From Dendrobium chrysotoxum (lineage: Eukaryota > Streptophyta > Magnoliopsida > Asparagales > Orchidaceae): a stretch of DNA of 64,000 nt. Below the pieces are notes generated by a model, which saw only the letters and a program-made list of their open reading frames with translations, made no database searches and was not told the origin of the DNA. The DNA lies in assembly GCA_019925795.1 (NCBI GenBank), contig CM034305.1, positions 69,056,573-69,120,572 of the forward strand, written 5' to 3'. A program made the translations under genes and the position numbers. The number at the start of each line of letters is the position of its first letter. Positions within the stretch are counted from its first letter, which is position 1. Positions 11,001-23,000 of this stretch are shown one piece after another.

Positions 11001-14000
11001 AAAATAAACCCTACTATGGACTTAAATAAGCTCCCTCCCTCCCTCCAAAATCAGCCTCCTTCCTAATATGTTTCCCTCCTTAATTTGAAAAATAATTCAA
11101 TTAGGAAATGTTTCAACGAGGGAAGAAATAAATTAGGAAAGGATTTCCTTATTGATTTTCTACCTAATTTATTTTCTTCTAATATAATTTAGGAAACATT
11201 CCTAAACAATTAAACATAATTTAGGAAACCTTCCTAAACAATTAAATACTTCTTAAATAGTATAAACATAATTTAGGAAACCTTCATAAATAATTAAACA
11301 TGATTTATGAAACCTTCTTAAACAATATAAACATAATTAAAAAACCTTCCTAAACAATTCCCCTTAATTAGGAACCTTCCTAAACATCCCCTTGATTAGG
11401 AACCTTCGAAATATCTTCCTCTGGGCCCCCCTGGCGTATCAGTATTTCACATGGTTGATCAAGAATTGAGGGGATGAGGCATGTGGTACTTTTTTTATTT
11501 CTGGATAGAAGTTTGGATTGATTATTCTAGCTATCATGGCTATTATGATTACATTAGTCTTTAGAAAGCTTTCATAGGTTTATTGATGTGAGTAAAGACT
11601 TTTAGGTGGAAAATGAACCCTTGATATCAAGTGAAGCTGTTCCTTATATGATAAGGACAGCTAAGGGGTGATTGATTGATGAGTTTTTGCGACAATTAAG
11701 AGTGGTAGAAAGAATAGTGCTGTATAAGATTAATTGCTATGAATGAACTAGACTAGATAATTGAATTTTTTTCTTACCTGCATAAAAAAAGAAAAAAGAA
11801 AAGTTTACTTACCTCAGTGGTAAATGTTGTTAGGATGCTAGGATTTTGTTTGGAATTTATGATGGGATAAAGTTAAGAGTTGTTTCTGTCATGTTTTTAT
11901 TTCTAGCTATGCCTTACTTAGCCTCATGAATAATAAAGCTCCATTTTCATAGTACTTCTAAATGAAGTCCGTTCAAGAGTCAAGATTGAAAGATATTTGA
12001 GATTTCGCTATTTGAAGATTTTGGTTTTTAGGCTCCCTTGAGGGCCCTGCCATTACATTATTAGCACTCCTTGCCTCTTAGGTGGTGACTGGCGGCTTGA
12101 ATGATAAAGTATGCTCCCATGACCAACTAACTTTGCAATTAACGTTGCTGGTTTCAGCACATTTGTCATAAGTACTGTAAACGTTCTGTGCTCATGGATC
12201 TGACAGTTTAGTGGTCTGAAGTCATATATGGTTCTAAAATGTGACGGCGGATTAAAAAATTTAGCCAACACTGACACAGTAAAAATGATTTCTGAATATA
12301 GAAGATTAGTCTTTGTGGACATGGCATCCAATGAGTAAAGCTAGCTTAGCCTCAACCAAAGTGATAAGCCAGTCCTACACCAAGTACATATTGCTTTTTG
12401 TTTCTTTAGAACCCTGTCTTATAATTCAGTTCGATTGGTCTTGCTCCTGTTCACCAGTAATATCATTTGTTCCTCTGCACTTGCATTATGCTGCTGGACG
12501 ACTAAAGTTAAGTATATTGCATACCAATGAGCATGTCAGAACCTTTGGCAATTAACATTTTGATCTTTTTGCTCACTTTGGATGGTCTGTCATCTTGAAT
12601 TTCCTAACTATGCTTTAGTTCTAGTCAGGTACAAATTGTCTCAAGAGCTTGACCTTTTAGGATACCAGCATACAGAAAACTTTAAAGATTGTTTTCCTTG
12701 AAAAAATTATCCTTGAAAAAATATCTCAGTATATTTAATATCTGATAATGCAACATTGAATGCAAATTTTCTATCATCCATGAATTTTACAGTAGGGCTA
12801 ACAAGATGGTAATGCGAATATATTAGAAGTTATTAAAATGGAAAAACCGATACTAATTAAAACATCCATGTCTTGCTAAAGGAACCACTTCAAATTGAGT
12901 GAGAAAATGAAGATGAAGTGCTAACTTGATTGTTTTGTCAGGTGATATTATATTGGAATATAACCTTCAAAGGTTCTTCAGGAGTGAAAGAAGGACAAAA
13001 AGTGACTTATGTATCTGACTAATATCTAGATTATGTGTTCTCATGCAAGCATATTGGGCTAAGCTTTGAAAATCATATCTTACATTAAGTAACCAATAAA
13101 ATGAAGTACGTCTGAAAATTGTACCTACTGTGCAAATAAAGAAATTTTTTTTTTCAAATATTTCGTACTTTTTTTTGCATTTCTATTTAATGTAGAAATT
13201 AAAGGATGTGCTGTTCTTGGATTTGAAGAACTTGGGATATATTACTAGTCTCAAGTCTTCCCAAATTATAACTTAGAAGTCCTTAAAATTGCAGTAATTA
13301 TTTTTACAACTATTACAGTTTATAAAGCCATAAAAAGTAGGATGTCATATTTTAGGCAATCTGTTTATTCAGCTAATATATTAGAAAATGATTTATGGAA
13401 AAGGTCATTCATGACTACATGCAATGCCTCCATTTCGTACCATGTACACATAGAAAGTATTATTATTTTTTAAGGTAAGCTAGTGAGAATTGGAGCTTAA
13501 AATTTCCATTTATGAGATTGAGTAATTTTGGCAGGTTGATGATGTGGCCCTTGATGAGATCCCGTTCGTTATTGAAAATTATGATATGTGTGTGGTAAAA
13601 AATAGCCGACTGGATGCAAAGCTTATTGCTAGTGCAGTTCAGATGAAGCTTATACTGCAATTTGGTGTTGGATTGGAAGGTTCTTTTTTGTAGATAAATT
13701 TTTTGAATCATTATCTTTACCATTCTGTTTTTGAACTTAACTTTTCTAATAGCCTCATACATATTATCATGATTTTAGTTAAAATTTTTTAAATATTTCT
13801 TTTTTGGAAGAGTACCTTGTAATGCTTATCAGTGATCAATTAATATGGTTGCCTAACTTTAGGTGTTGATGTCAATGCTGCCACAAAACAGAACATTAAG
13901 GTTGGAAGAATTCCTGGAAGGACTTCTGGTAATGCTGCATCATGTGCAGAAATGGCAATATATTTGATGCTGGGTCTTCTCCGGAAGCAAGTAGGTTACA

Positions 14001-17000
14001 TGAGAAACATACACCTATCAGTTTTTTATTTTTATTTCATAATGGAAGCATGTACTTAATTTTTTTCATATACCACTTCATTATTTCTCTTGAAACATTG
14101 CCTTATTTCTCAGCTCACATCTCCACTGGTTGTGGAGTTCAAACTTTTTAAACAAGGGAGATGATAAATGTTTTTTAATAATTTTTTGTTGCAAATACAC
14201 TTGTCATCAGTTGGATGGTTTCTATTTTCCAGTTGTTGATTTTGTTTATATTCAGTGAGACCTTTCGACAGCAAAAGAAAGTATGACACCTTTATTTCTG
14301 TATTGGCCCTAATCACAACCATATCTTAGTCATTTCCCTAGAAATTCTCGTATGCAAAACTTGAGCCGGCATTCATATTCCTTGGCATTCATCTTTTCTT
14401 TATCTTTTTATTTTTAACAAAGATTTTCTCATCTTGAGTTTTAATACACCTAACTTGATTAAAAAGTCTTAAGCTCTCTTATCTTTATTTTATTTATATA
14501 TCTTTTTATTTTTCCTTTGTACTAAATCTATTATATAAATCATCAAATGATGTTAACTTTTTTAAGTTACTTCCTTCCTGGCAAAACTTCGAACATTATT
14601 TCATAAAAAATCTTAGTATTTACCTTGAATTGATACTTAAATATGGGACAAGAATATCATCATTTCTAATATGTTTAATTGCCTGACCATAATGACCTAT
14701 TAGATAAATTAAGAAGCCTGTTTTTTTCTTGAAAGCTTTCCTCTGATTGGATTGTTGCATATTTATTAGGGAGAATCTAAATCAACAAAAAAGTTAACAT
14801 CAGCTGAAAATTTTCCTAAAAGTTTGCTATTATTTTGCATTTGATGCAAGATGTTATTCACCCAAAATTATTGTCAATTAAATCCGAAGGTTAATTATTC
14901 CCCGGGTTATCAAAATTAGATGTAAACACTATTGCTTGATTAGTCAATGAGCTCGATTGCGAATCAATGCCTTGAGGCCTCAAAATTATGGTTTTTTTAA
15001 GGTAACACAATATTTAGTATCATTATTGAAACAGTACAATACAAAGCAATAACAAAGCATTGCTAAATAAAATAAATAAAAATAGAATATAAATAACAAG
15101 GACAAAAGTATAGATAAACTCCTAGGGTCCACATTAAAGCCACGTAATTTGAGCAGTTTACTTTTTTAGTATTTCTTTCTTTTTGAGCATGTAAAATTTT
15201 GGACTTCTTGTTCACAAATTCTTTTGTCATAGAAATGTTTACATTGGAGGCAACGAAAAGAGAGTTTTGATCACCATATTTCTAGCGTTAAGATCGTCAG
15301 ATGCAAGAACCATAGGAATGGTGAGTAGGTGCAAGGACTGGGCTAGCAACTTGGGATGACACTTAATATTAAGGCAGGATCCAAAGTTAATTTCATGATT
15401 TGAGTACAAATCATGTAATGTAGAAAAAACTGCCACCATTGCATCAAAAGATAAATTTTATTAAATGAAAAATCTCCAATACAATGATTATTATGTTTTC
15501 CCAGCTGTAGATGTCCCTAAAACATTCTGATAAGTTAAATATTTTGCAAGAATAATAAAGAAGAATTATTTCAAATTCATCTCCTGCCAGCAGTCACTAG
15601 ATGTGTAGCCAGTCCAAATATCCAATTTGACCAAAACCCTAGCCACTAATTACATGTTAAGCCTAACAGCAGAAGCATCCGTTTGAAGAGATTTGTTAAA
15701 ATTGAATCAAGATAGTATAAAATGGATTGATTAAAATAGTGAATTCGTATATGTAAAAAACCAACTCAAACCAGGGTGAGAGGAGATTCCGGTGTGCAAT
15801 TAAATGATGCTTCCGTTTAAGCAAACGCGTTAAGAACCTATTCACATATTACATTCTTTGAGAAGAAGTCTTGAATAATTAGATTCTCAATATAACTTGA
15901 TTATAACAGGACAAGAATTATTAAGTGATACATTATAAACCCTAACCAATCGCAAGTTGGCCATAAATATGCAAATAATCTCCAAACTAGGCCTCAAGAA
16001 AATTTGCCAACTACGTAGTAGAACAATGGTGAAGCCAACTCAAATGTTAGCTCATTAGATTAGATGAGAGCATATCTTCCTAGACATGAGAATGGTTGCT
16101 TGTGAAGAGTCGATGCAGGTCCTTGCTGAAAAATTTGTGGAAATTAGAAGAAAAATGTATAGGTCCATGATCCATATCCCCCTTAACAACCTCATCAAAT
16201 GATTATAGAGCACAAGATCATAGAATCCCATGGAGGGAGAAGCCTTAGGAATTGTAGCAATAAGAGAAGCACAACATGGATGAACCTGAGAACCAGTCTG
16301 CGACATGGATGGAATATATATTAAGTGAAGATCTAAGGCCAGAGGGATAGAGGATGCATGACTTCAGAGATGAGAAATAAAGCAAAAATTGATCATAGGT
16401 GAGCTAAATCAAAACAACAAGGGTGTTACTGAAAGTATTGAGACCAAGAGAACATATGCACTAACACCAAGGTGACAACACCCCATAGCGGAGGCATGAG
16501 TATTGGGCGAGCAACATGAGGATGCAAGCTACCACAACGGGAGGACAAATGAGTGCATCTAGTGCAATAGAACATCACGAGCATAGCTAGCATACATATG
16601 CAAGCGTGAGCTCAATTGAATGCAGAGACCTGGGTGTTGTGCATGAGGACACACGCGCAGACATTCGAGGCTTGGTGGCGGACCTAGGGTATTTAAAGTT
16701 CTCTTATATATTGGCTATGTGAAGAAAAGGTAGGTCTTATTTCCTGAAATTCGATAAGTTAAATTTATAATAACTAAGGCTTGTTTAATTAATTAGGGCC
16801 ACAATTAATATTACTAAAGTCTTTATTATTTATCCGGCTCAATTATTTATTGGTTACTAAAGCCTTGATTTCCAAAATAAAAATTTATGATATAAAATGA
16901 AGAAGGGTCTTAATGGGTCAAGTAGGACTTGACAACTAGATACCATTATGTCATTCTCATCCTCCATTTGCTTATGCCAACAACCCTAAAAATCATCACA

Positions 17001-20000
17001 TTATGCTTTCCTTCTCATCCGATGATGCTTATTTCAACATTTTTCAATCATCTCACTATTCCCATTCTCCTTGCTGCGATGAGCAAAAAAGTTGGAAACA
17101 TTGTGCATCCTATGCAAACCTTTGGAGCAAAGATGAACTCTGGCAATGCCTCTGCATGATCACAAAAAACACAACTCAAGCCATTTTGTGGCCCAGATTC
17201 CCTTGAATGGAGACCCTCAACTTGCTGTATAAATCTTGTCAGCCAAAAGTTCCATAAGAGGATGCACACAGAGGAACTCCATAAGATTGCTATGGTTGTG
17301 TTAAATTTCTACTAAGGGAAGAATGGCGCTGCTAAGCAGCCTTGTTTGATGATGATCTCAATATAATTTTTACTTGGCTTTAGTTTCCTCGATGCTTCTC
17401 CCTTGCTAGAGGGAGGGAGACTAATGAGACTGCTGTAGTGACAAGCCATCAACCTCTGTTGGTGCCCTATTACATCGTTAGTTGTCTTGCTTGCCAGTTG
17501 TCACTAGCAAGATCTTAAATGAGGAAGATGCTGAAGCACTACTTAGTTTCTTCGATGCATCACACAATATTCTTGTTATTTATGTGCTCCTAGATCTTAT
17601 GCACATAACATGGCTGGGTTCTCCTTTACACTGAAAAAAATGGCTGGGCTGCTCAAACTCAGGCTCTCAAATTTCTTCCATTCTTTGTCTCCCTTCTTCA
17701 GCTGCCTTTAATTGGGAAAAGATAGTCGATGATCAAGCTTCTCCAATGTTGAACCAACTTCATCATAATGTTAAAAATGATCATCACCTTCCTCCATCAT
17801 CCCTTCACATATTATGAAGACAAGAATGATGCTATAGTGTTTGCTACTGTCTTCAATTGTTGAGGTCACTGGAGTAAAGACTTAAGCCTGAACTCACGCT
17901 TTAACGTTGGCTTATTTCTAGATATGCCACTGGTGTTATCATCTAACCACACTGTTATTGTTCATTAGCATGCCCACAAATGTTCTTTTCTAACCTTGGT
18001 GGATACCTTGATGGCATTATTACTACATCCTCTTGTCACAACCTTTTGATGATAACTGTGATGTCCTTTATATGACGACTTTTCATTAGTGGTCATAATG
18101 TGATTTTGACATTGTGATATGTTAGCCGACCATGCCTTTTCTCTGCCCAAAATATCTTCATAATTAATGCCATCAATAACTGCTTTATTGATGACATCTC
18201 TATGGCTCTACAGGCAAATGTTGCAAAGGTAATGTCTAAGCTTCGTTTGATTTCTAGGTTTTAGCAGCATCTCCTTTTTGCGGAGCATTATTTATATTCC
18301 CATCTATATTTGGGTGACCCAGTGAATTTAGAAAAGCTATGACAGCTTTGATTTGCTTGTTCATGCTTGTTTTTAGTTGGGCGGATGTCATAGGCTCAGA
18401 TGTGCTCATGATATGTTAAGGGTAGGCTGGAAAATTAATTTATTGGTTTCATTCCTCTCTTCAAGCACATACTCATACTCTAGAGGTTAATGATATTGGG
18501 TGAGCTAGTGGATTGGAGGGAGCACCACTTCATGCTTGATGATTGGTTGGTGAAACATGTATGGGATTTATAGCTATATTTTTCTGCTTCAAATAGATCA
18601 TTGTGGCCATCTGTGCCATCATATCATTCATTTTAGTGCTAAACTGACAAAATTTCCTTATCTTTTGCCTTCATTTGTCATTGCATTTTTTGCGTTCGAC
18701 CTAACACAATGGTGTTAACAAATACTAGCTCTTCTTCTCCCTCATTTTTCTTCTTGCCATCTACCGTGGAGGAAGTTGAATTGTCTTCTTGTTTATATTG
18801 TTGCTGCCCTCTAGGAGGAACAACTGTAGGCCATGGCATCGCTGATAGACATATTTAATGTGCTTCTTATCGATATGTCCTACCAAATAAACCACTTCAG
18901 TCTTCATGATTTTCTCTTCTTCTTTTTTTTATTCACATTTTGGACAGCATGTTCATTGGATCTTCAATTTGTGGAATAAAAAATTTCTTAATGAGGGGAC
19001 TAAAGGTCAAAATTAACCTCTTGCTAAGAGGGTGGAGCTAAATGATGATGAGACGCACTCAAAAGTTCTCTAAAGTGTTGGCCATCATTAGGATTATTAT
19101 CGAGAACCCTTTAGGCACCCATTGTTGACGGAATTTATCAGTGGTAGAGCTTTGGGAGTATGCACATGTGGGCTGCAAAAATTCGGCCCCGGCCTCCGCC
19201 CGCTCTTTTTATTTTTTTTAGGGGGGAGTTTTAACGGATTTAGTTCCGGGGAAAATTTTGGAAGGCAGATGGGTTTGTAGATAAGACACTACCCAGAGAT
19301 TTCGCCCTCATTTTGCGAGGACTTTATGATCTGAGTTCTGGTTTCCTATAGGCGCAAGCCCCTATAGTTAATTACCCCTCCCGATAACGAGAGAGAACTT
19401 TCGATTAAGGCTAGTCGTCAATCAGATACGTAAGGATACATGCATCTGGCATATAGTAGCAGCATAGATGTTTGAAATTTGGAGAATTTAAAAGATTTGG
19501 AGATTTAATATTTAAAACAGGAAATTGTACCATCTTGCACTTAAAGCGGTTGGTGGGGGAATGGATGATGGACCTGATCAAGATCCCATGATTCCGTCAT
19601 CCCGGGCCATCGTGGTCCCTGGTCTACTTAGTTAGAGGATGTAGTCGACCCAACCTGACAGAAGGATCCTTGTCGGCAACCATGGGTTACTTCGTCCAAG
19701 GGTACCTTGTAGACCTGGGGTGAGTGTTTGTCTAAGGGGACAAATCTGAATCCACCTTAGCTAACAGAGGGCTTTGTGCCCTATCGATTATATCCTATTG
19801 ATTCATATCTCAAGGATTTGATGTCATTGGGGAGCATACGGGCTCTGGCCATAACCATAATATAATGGTGCCATTTGGCGGCAACCACCTGGTTCAGAGG
19901 GCCCCAAATCATAACCGTTTATCCTGCAGTGCCATTTGGCGGCAAAACTGCCGGTTAGAGGACTCGTACCACGTCCTTGCTGGCAGGAGATTGTTTGAGA

Positions 20001-23000
20001 ATGGATCCTAGTGATATTTTCGACTAGGCATTGGCTCTTTGTGAGCTGAAGTATTTTTCAATTTGTCCACCTCAGCAAACTGTTGCGGAGGATGGATGAA
20101 TTTTGCTTTAAGTGATTTGATGGATGAGTTTCAATTTTAAATATTTTTGGACTTTGGAATTGTTTGAAGTTTGGAGTTTGGGATTTTCATGAGATTTGGG
20201 ATGACATTTTAAAGTGTTTGTGAAGACCCCTCCGGTTGAGATTTGCATTCAACACGGCCATCATCGGGGTAGAAAGGGGTCATTTGTATTGTTGATTGAA
20301 CCGTGTCAACTTTATCGGTTACCGTCAGAAGATCGGGTTTCGTAGGCTTTATACCTTTGTAAGTGAATTCTCTTGGTTATAGGCCTTGAAGGCCTAATAT
20401 GAACGTATAAAACAAATATCTCGGTCATCCCTATGACCGTATATTTATTTGATGGTTCAAGCCGTGTCAACTCCTATGCATTCGTATAGGAGGATCGGGC
20501 TCGAACTTGAATTCACTTATTAACTCGTGCAGCATCCCTAGACGTCACGTGTGTACCAATAACACGCTCGCCGGGGCCCATGCGGGTGTTTGGGGCATTT
20601 TTAGAAGTATTTATTGAACCTTGTCGACTCCTATTTATTTGCCTAGGAGGATTGGGTTCAAATTTATTGACCCGCGCAGCATCCCTAGACGTCATGTGTG
20701 TTCTTACTACACGCTCGTCGGGGCTCATGCGGTGTACAGTTACACGTGCATTTCAGTGTACCTATGTGCATACAAACTACGGTGCATGTGTGAGGGTACA
20801 TTGAAATATTTGTAAACGCCTTCTGTCCGCTTGCATGAATGTTGCGGATTCGGTGGCGTATTCTAGCAGCCTGAGGATTGAGTTGATTGCTGCCTTGTAC
20901 AGGTAGACTGTCGTGCACTACCTGCATGATTTACGCGGGTAGATTGTAGTACACTAACAAATCTCTTGCTTCTGTTCATTGAATACCAAATCTTTCCACT
21001 TGTATGGGGCAAACGTATTTGCTTGCATGAAGCTCATTTAAATGCTCTATACAAGTTCCTTACATGCTTGTTGATTTTTACCTTGGAATCGATATAATAA
21101 CTTCATTGATATTGATTGGAGAACTTGCATTGCATGTTGTGTGAAGGAGGCATCATACTCATTGGGAGTTTCTTTCATTGGTGATATCTCTCTTTTTCGC
21201 ATGAACTTGAGGACCCTACTGATACGGATACCGCGGATCTTATGTTGCTTATGTGTAGGTTGAAGGTTCTTTGTTGTGGCATTGAATTATTGTAACTCCT
21301 TTGTCCTCAAAGGTAGTTTGGTTCTGCTTGCAAACTTTTTATCCTCCAAGATAGTTTACAAGATACATGGTAAGTTTGATATCGACCCCTTCATTCCAAC
21401 TGAGATGATCATTATAGGCTGATTATGATCACTCAAATAAGCTTTATACCAAAGCTTGTAGTGACTTTATGTGTGAACCTTCGCTTGGATGATATTTGGA
21501 TGGACCCTCCTCTTTGATTAGCATTTGCATTCATCGTTAATGACTTCATGCCTACCAACTAGCAGCAAATCATCATATTCTTTGTGCCTTCACTATTATC
21601 ATTTGTTATGATTCAATGAATTCATATGTAGATTGATGTAGTCATCTATGCTTAAATGGTGTCGATTGCATGAGGATTACACTTGCTTTGATGTTATGAA
21701 TATATCCCTTATCAATAGTCTATTGTATGTTGAAAACCCTTTGGTAACATTTTGATTGCATGATCAACACAAGTAAATTATTATTGTTTGAAATTAACTT
21801 GCCAAAGCTTGCAAATCATTCATGCATAGATCCTTGCTTGTTCATTTGCCTTTGATCTTTATCTTTGCAGCACCTTCTTGGAGTTGGATTGTTGTTGGTA
21901 ATAGGGATGTAAAAGCTTTCCCTAACCCATTAGGACTCATTCACTGATCATCTATATATTTTGATTACTCGTTTATTAAAGCCAAAGTTTGATTCCGCTC
22001 AAATGCTTCATTCAAATTTAAGTTCTATAAAGCTCATTTGAGCTTGAGTTCTTTTCAACTTCCATTCATTTGATGTTCAAGTCAAGTCCAAGCCTCCTTT
22101 GATCCAAATCAAATTTTGGCTTGAGCTCAAATGTCCAAACTCTCATTTCAAGCTTCATGTTATTATGAATTTAGTCCTTTATAGTTCATTCAGGTTCAAT
22201 TCAAGGTCCAGTTCCCTTCGTCATATTCAAATTTGCAAGTCCCCTGTAGTCACATCGAGTTCAAAGTTCAAGCTCTTTTGAGATCCGGTTCATACTCGAG
22301 TTACCTTAAATATTTTGCCAATTTATTTGAATTTGAGTTTAGTGCATTTGTTATTCAAATCAATATCTGAATGAAGTCCAAGTCCTCTGTTCATTTGTCC
22401 AAATCAGGTCCAAGTATGGTTTTATTTTCACCCAAAATTTCGGCAGCCTCCCGGCGTCTCCCCTGATTAGGGGAAATTACGGGAAACTGGGCCTTTCCCA
22501 CCACGCTTAAGAAAGCGTGTATGGTAGGTGTCCTGTTTCGAGGACACCGCGGCCGTGTAAAGTCTTCAATCCCCACCACGCTTAAGAAAGCGTGTATGGG
22601 TCTTCAAATGTACCTGAAAAGGAGAGCAGTTGTTTCCCCGCAGGCACAGAGCCGCGTATGGGTACTTAAAATTGTCCTCACCATGCTAAGAAAAGCGTGC
22701 ATAGGGCCTACCCGCCTCGCCGTAGGCGTCGCATCGGGTTCCATTCCCACCACGCTTAAGAAAGCATGTATAGGCGGTTTGCCGGCTCGACACGAACGTC
22801 GAATGCGGGATTTTGGTGATTACCCGCCTTGTCGTAGGCACCGCATCGGGGTCCCATCCCACCACGCTAAGAAAAGCGTGTATAGGCAGTTTTCCGGTGC
22901 GCCGCCAACGACGAGAACGGGCTCTCGGAGTTTTATGTTCAGAAGTTATACCTATGCAAGCATCGGGGTTGGCACGTGGATCTAGGCAAGAGGAGAGCCT

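Larger units (their letters stand above)
7810..11441 (-). mobile_element. complete non-autonomous LTR retrotransposon carrying a callose synthase fragment
   Basis: The element reads on the minus strand. LTRs are 10795-11441 (5') and 7810-8346 (3'), beginning TGATACGCC or TGATATGCC and ending GGCGCATCA or GGCGTATCA. A primer-binding site for initiator tRNA-Met follows the 5' LTR and a polypurine tract precedes the 3' LTR. Flanks carry GTATT duplications. The 2.45-kb interior has a gag-like coiled-coil region and then about 1.4 kb related to plant callose synthase. No protease, reverse transcriptase, RNase H or integrase is present, so mobility must have depended on a relative in trans. The LTRs differ by a roughly 110-bp length change within a repeated TTAGGAAACCTTCCTAAACA-like motif and by many substitutions, so insertion is old. 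Confidence 0.85.

Noticed and set aside
22521..22985. 154-codon ORF across the hairpin array
   Set aside because: The repeated KKACMG/KKACIG text is simply the translation of the repeated hairpin motif.
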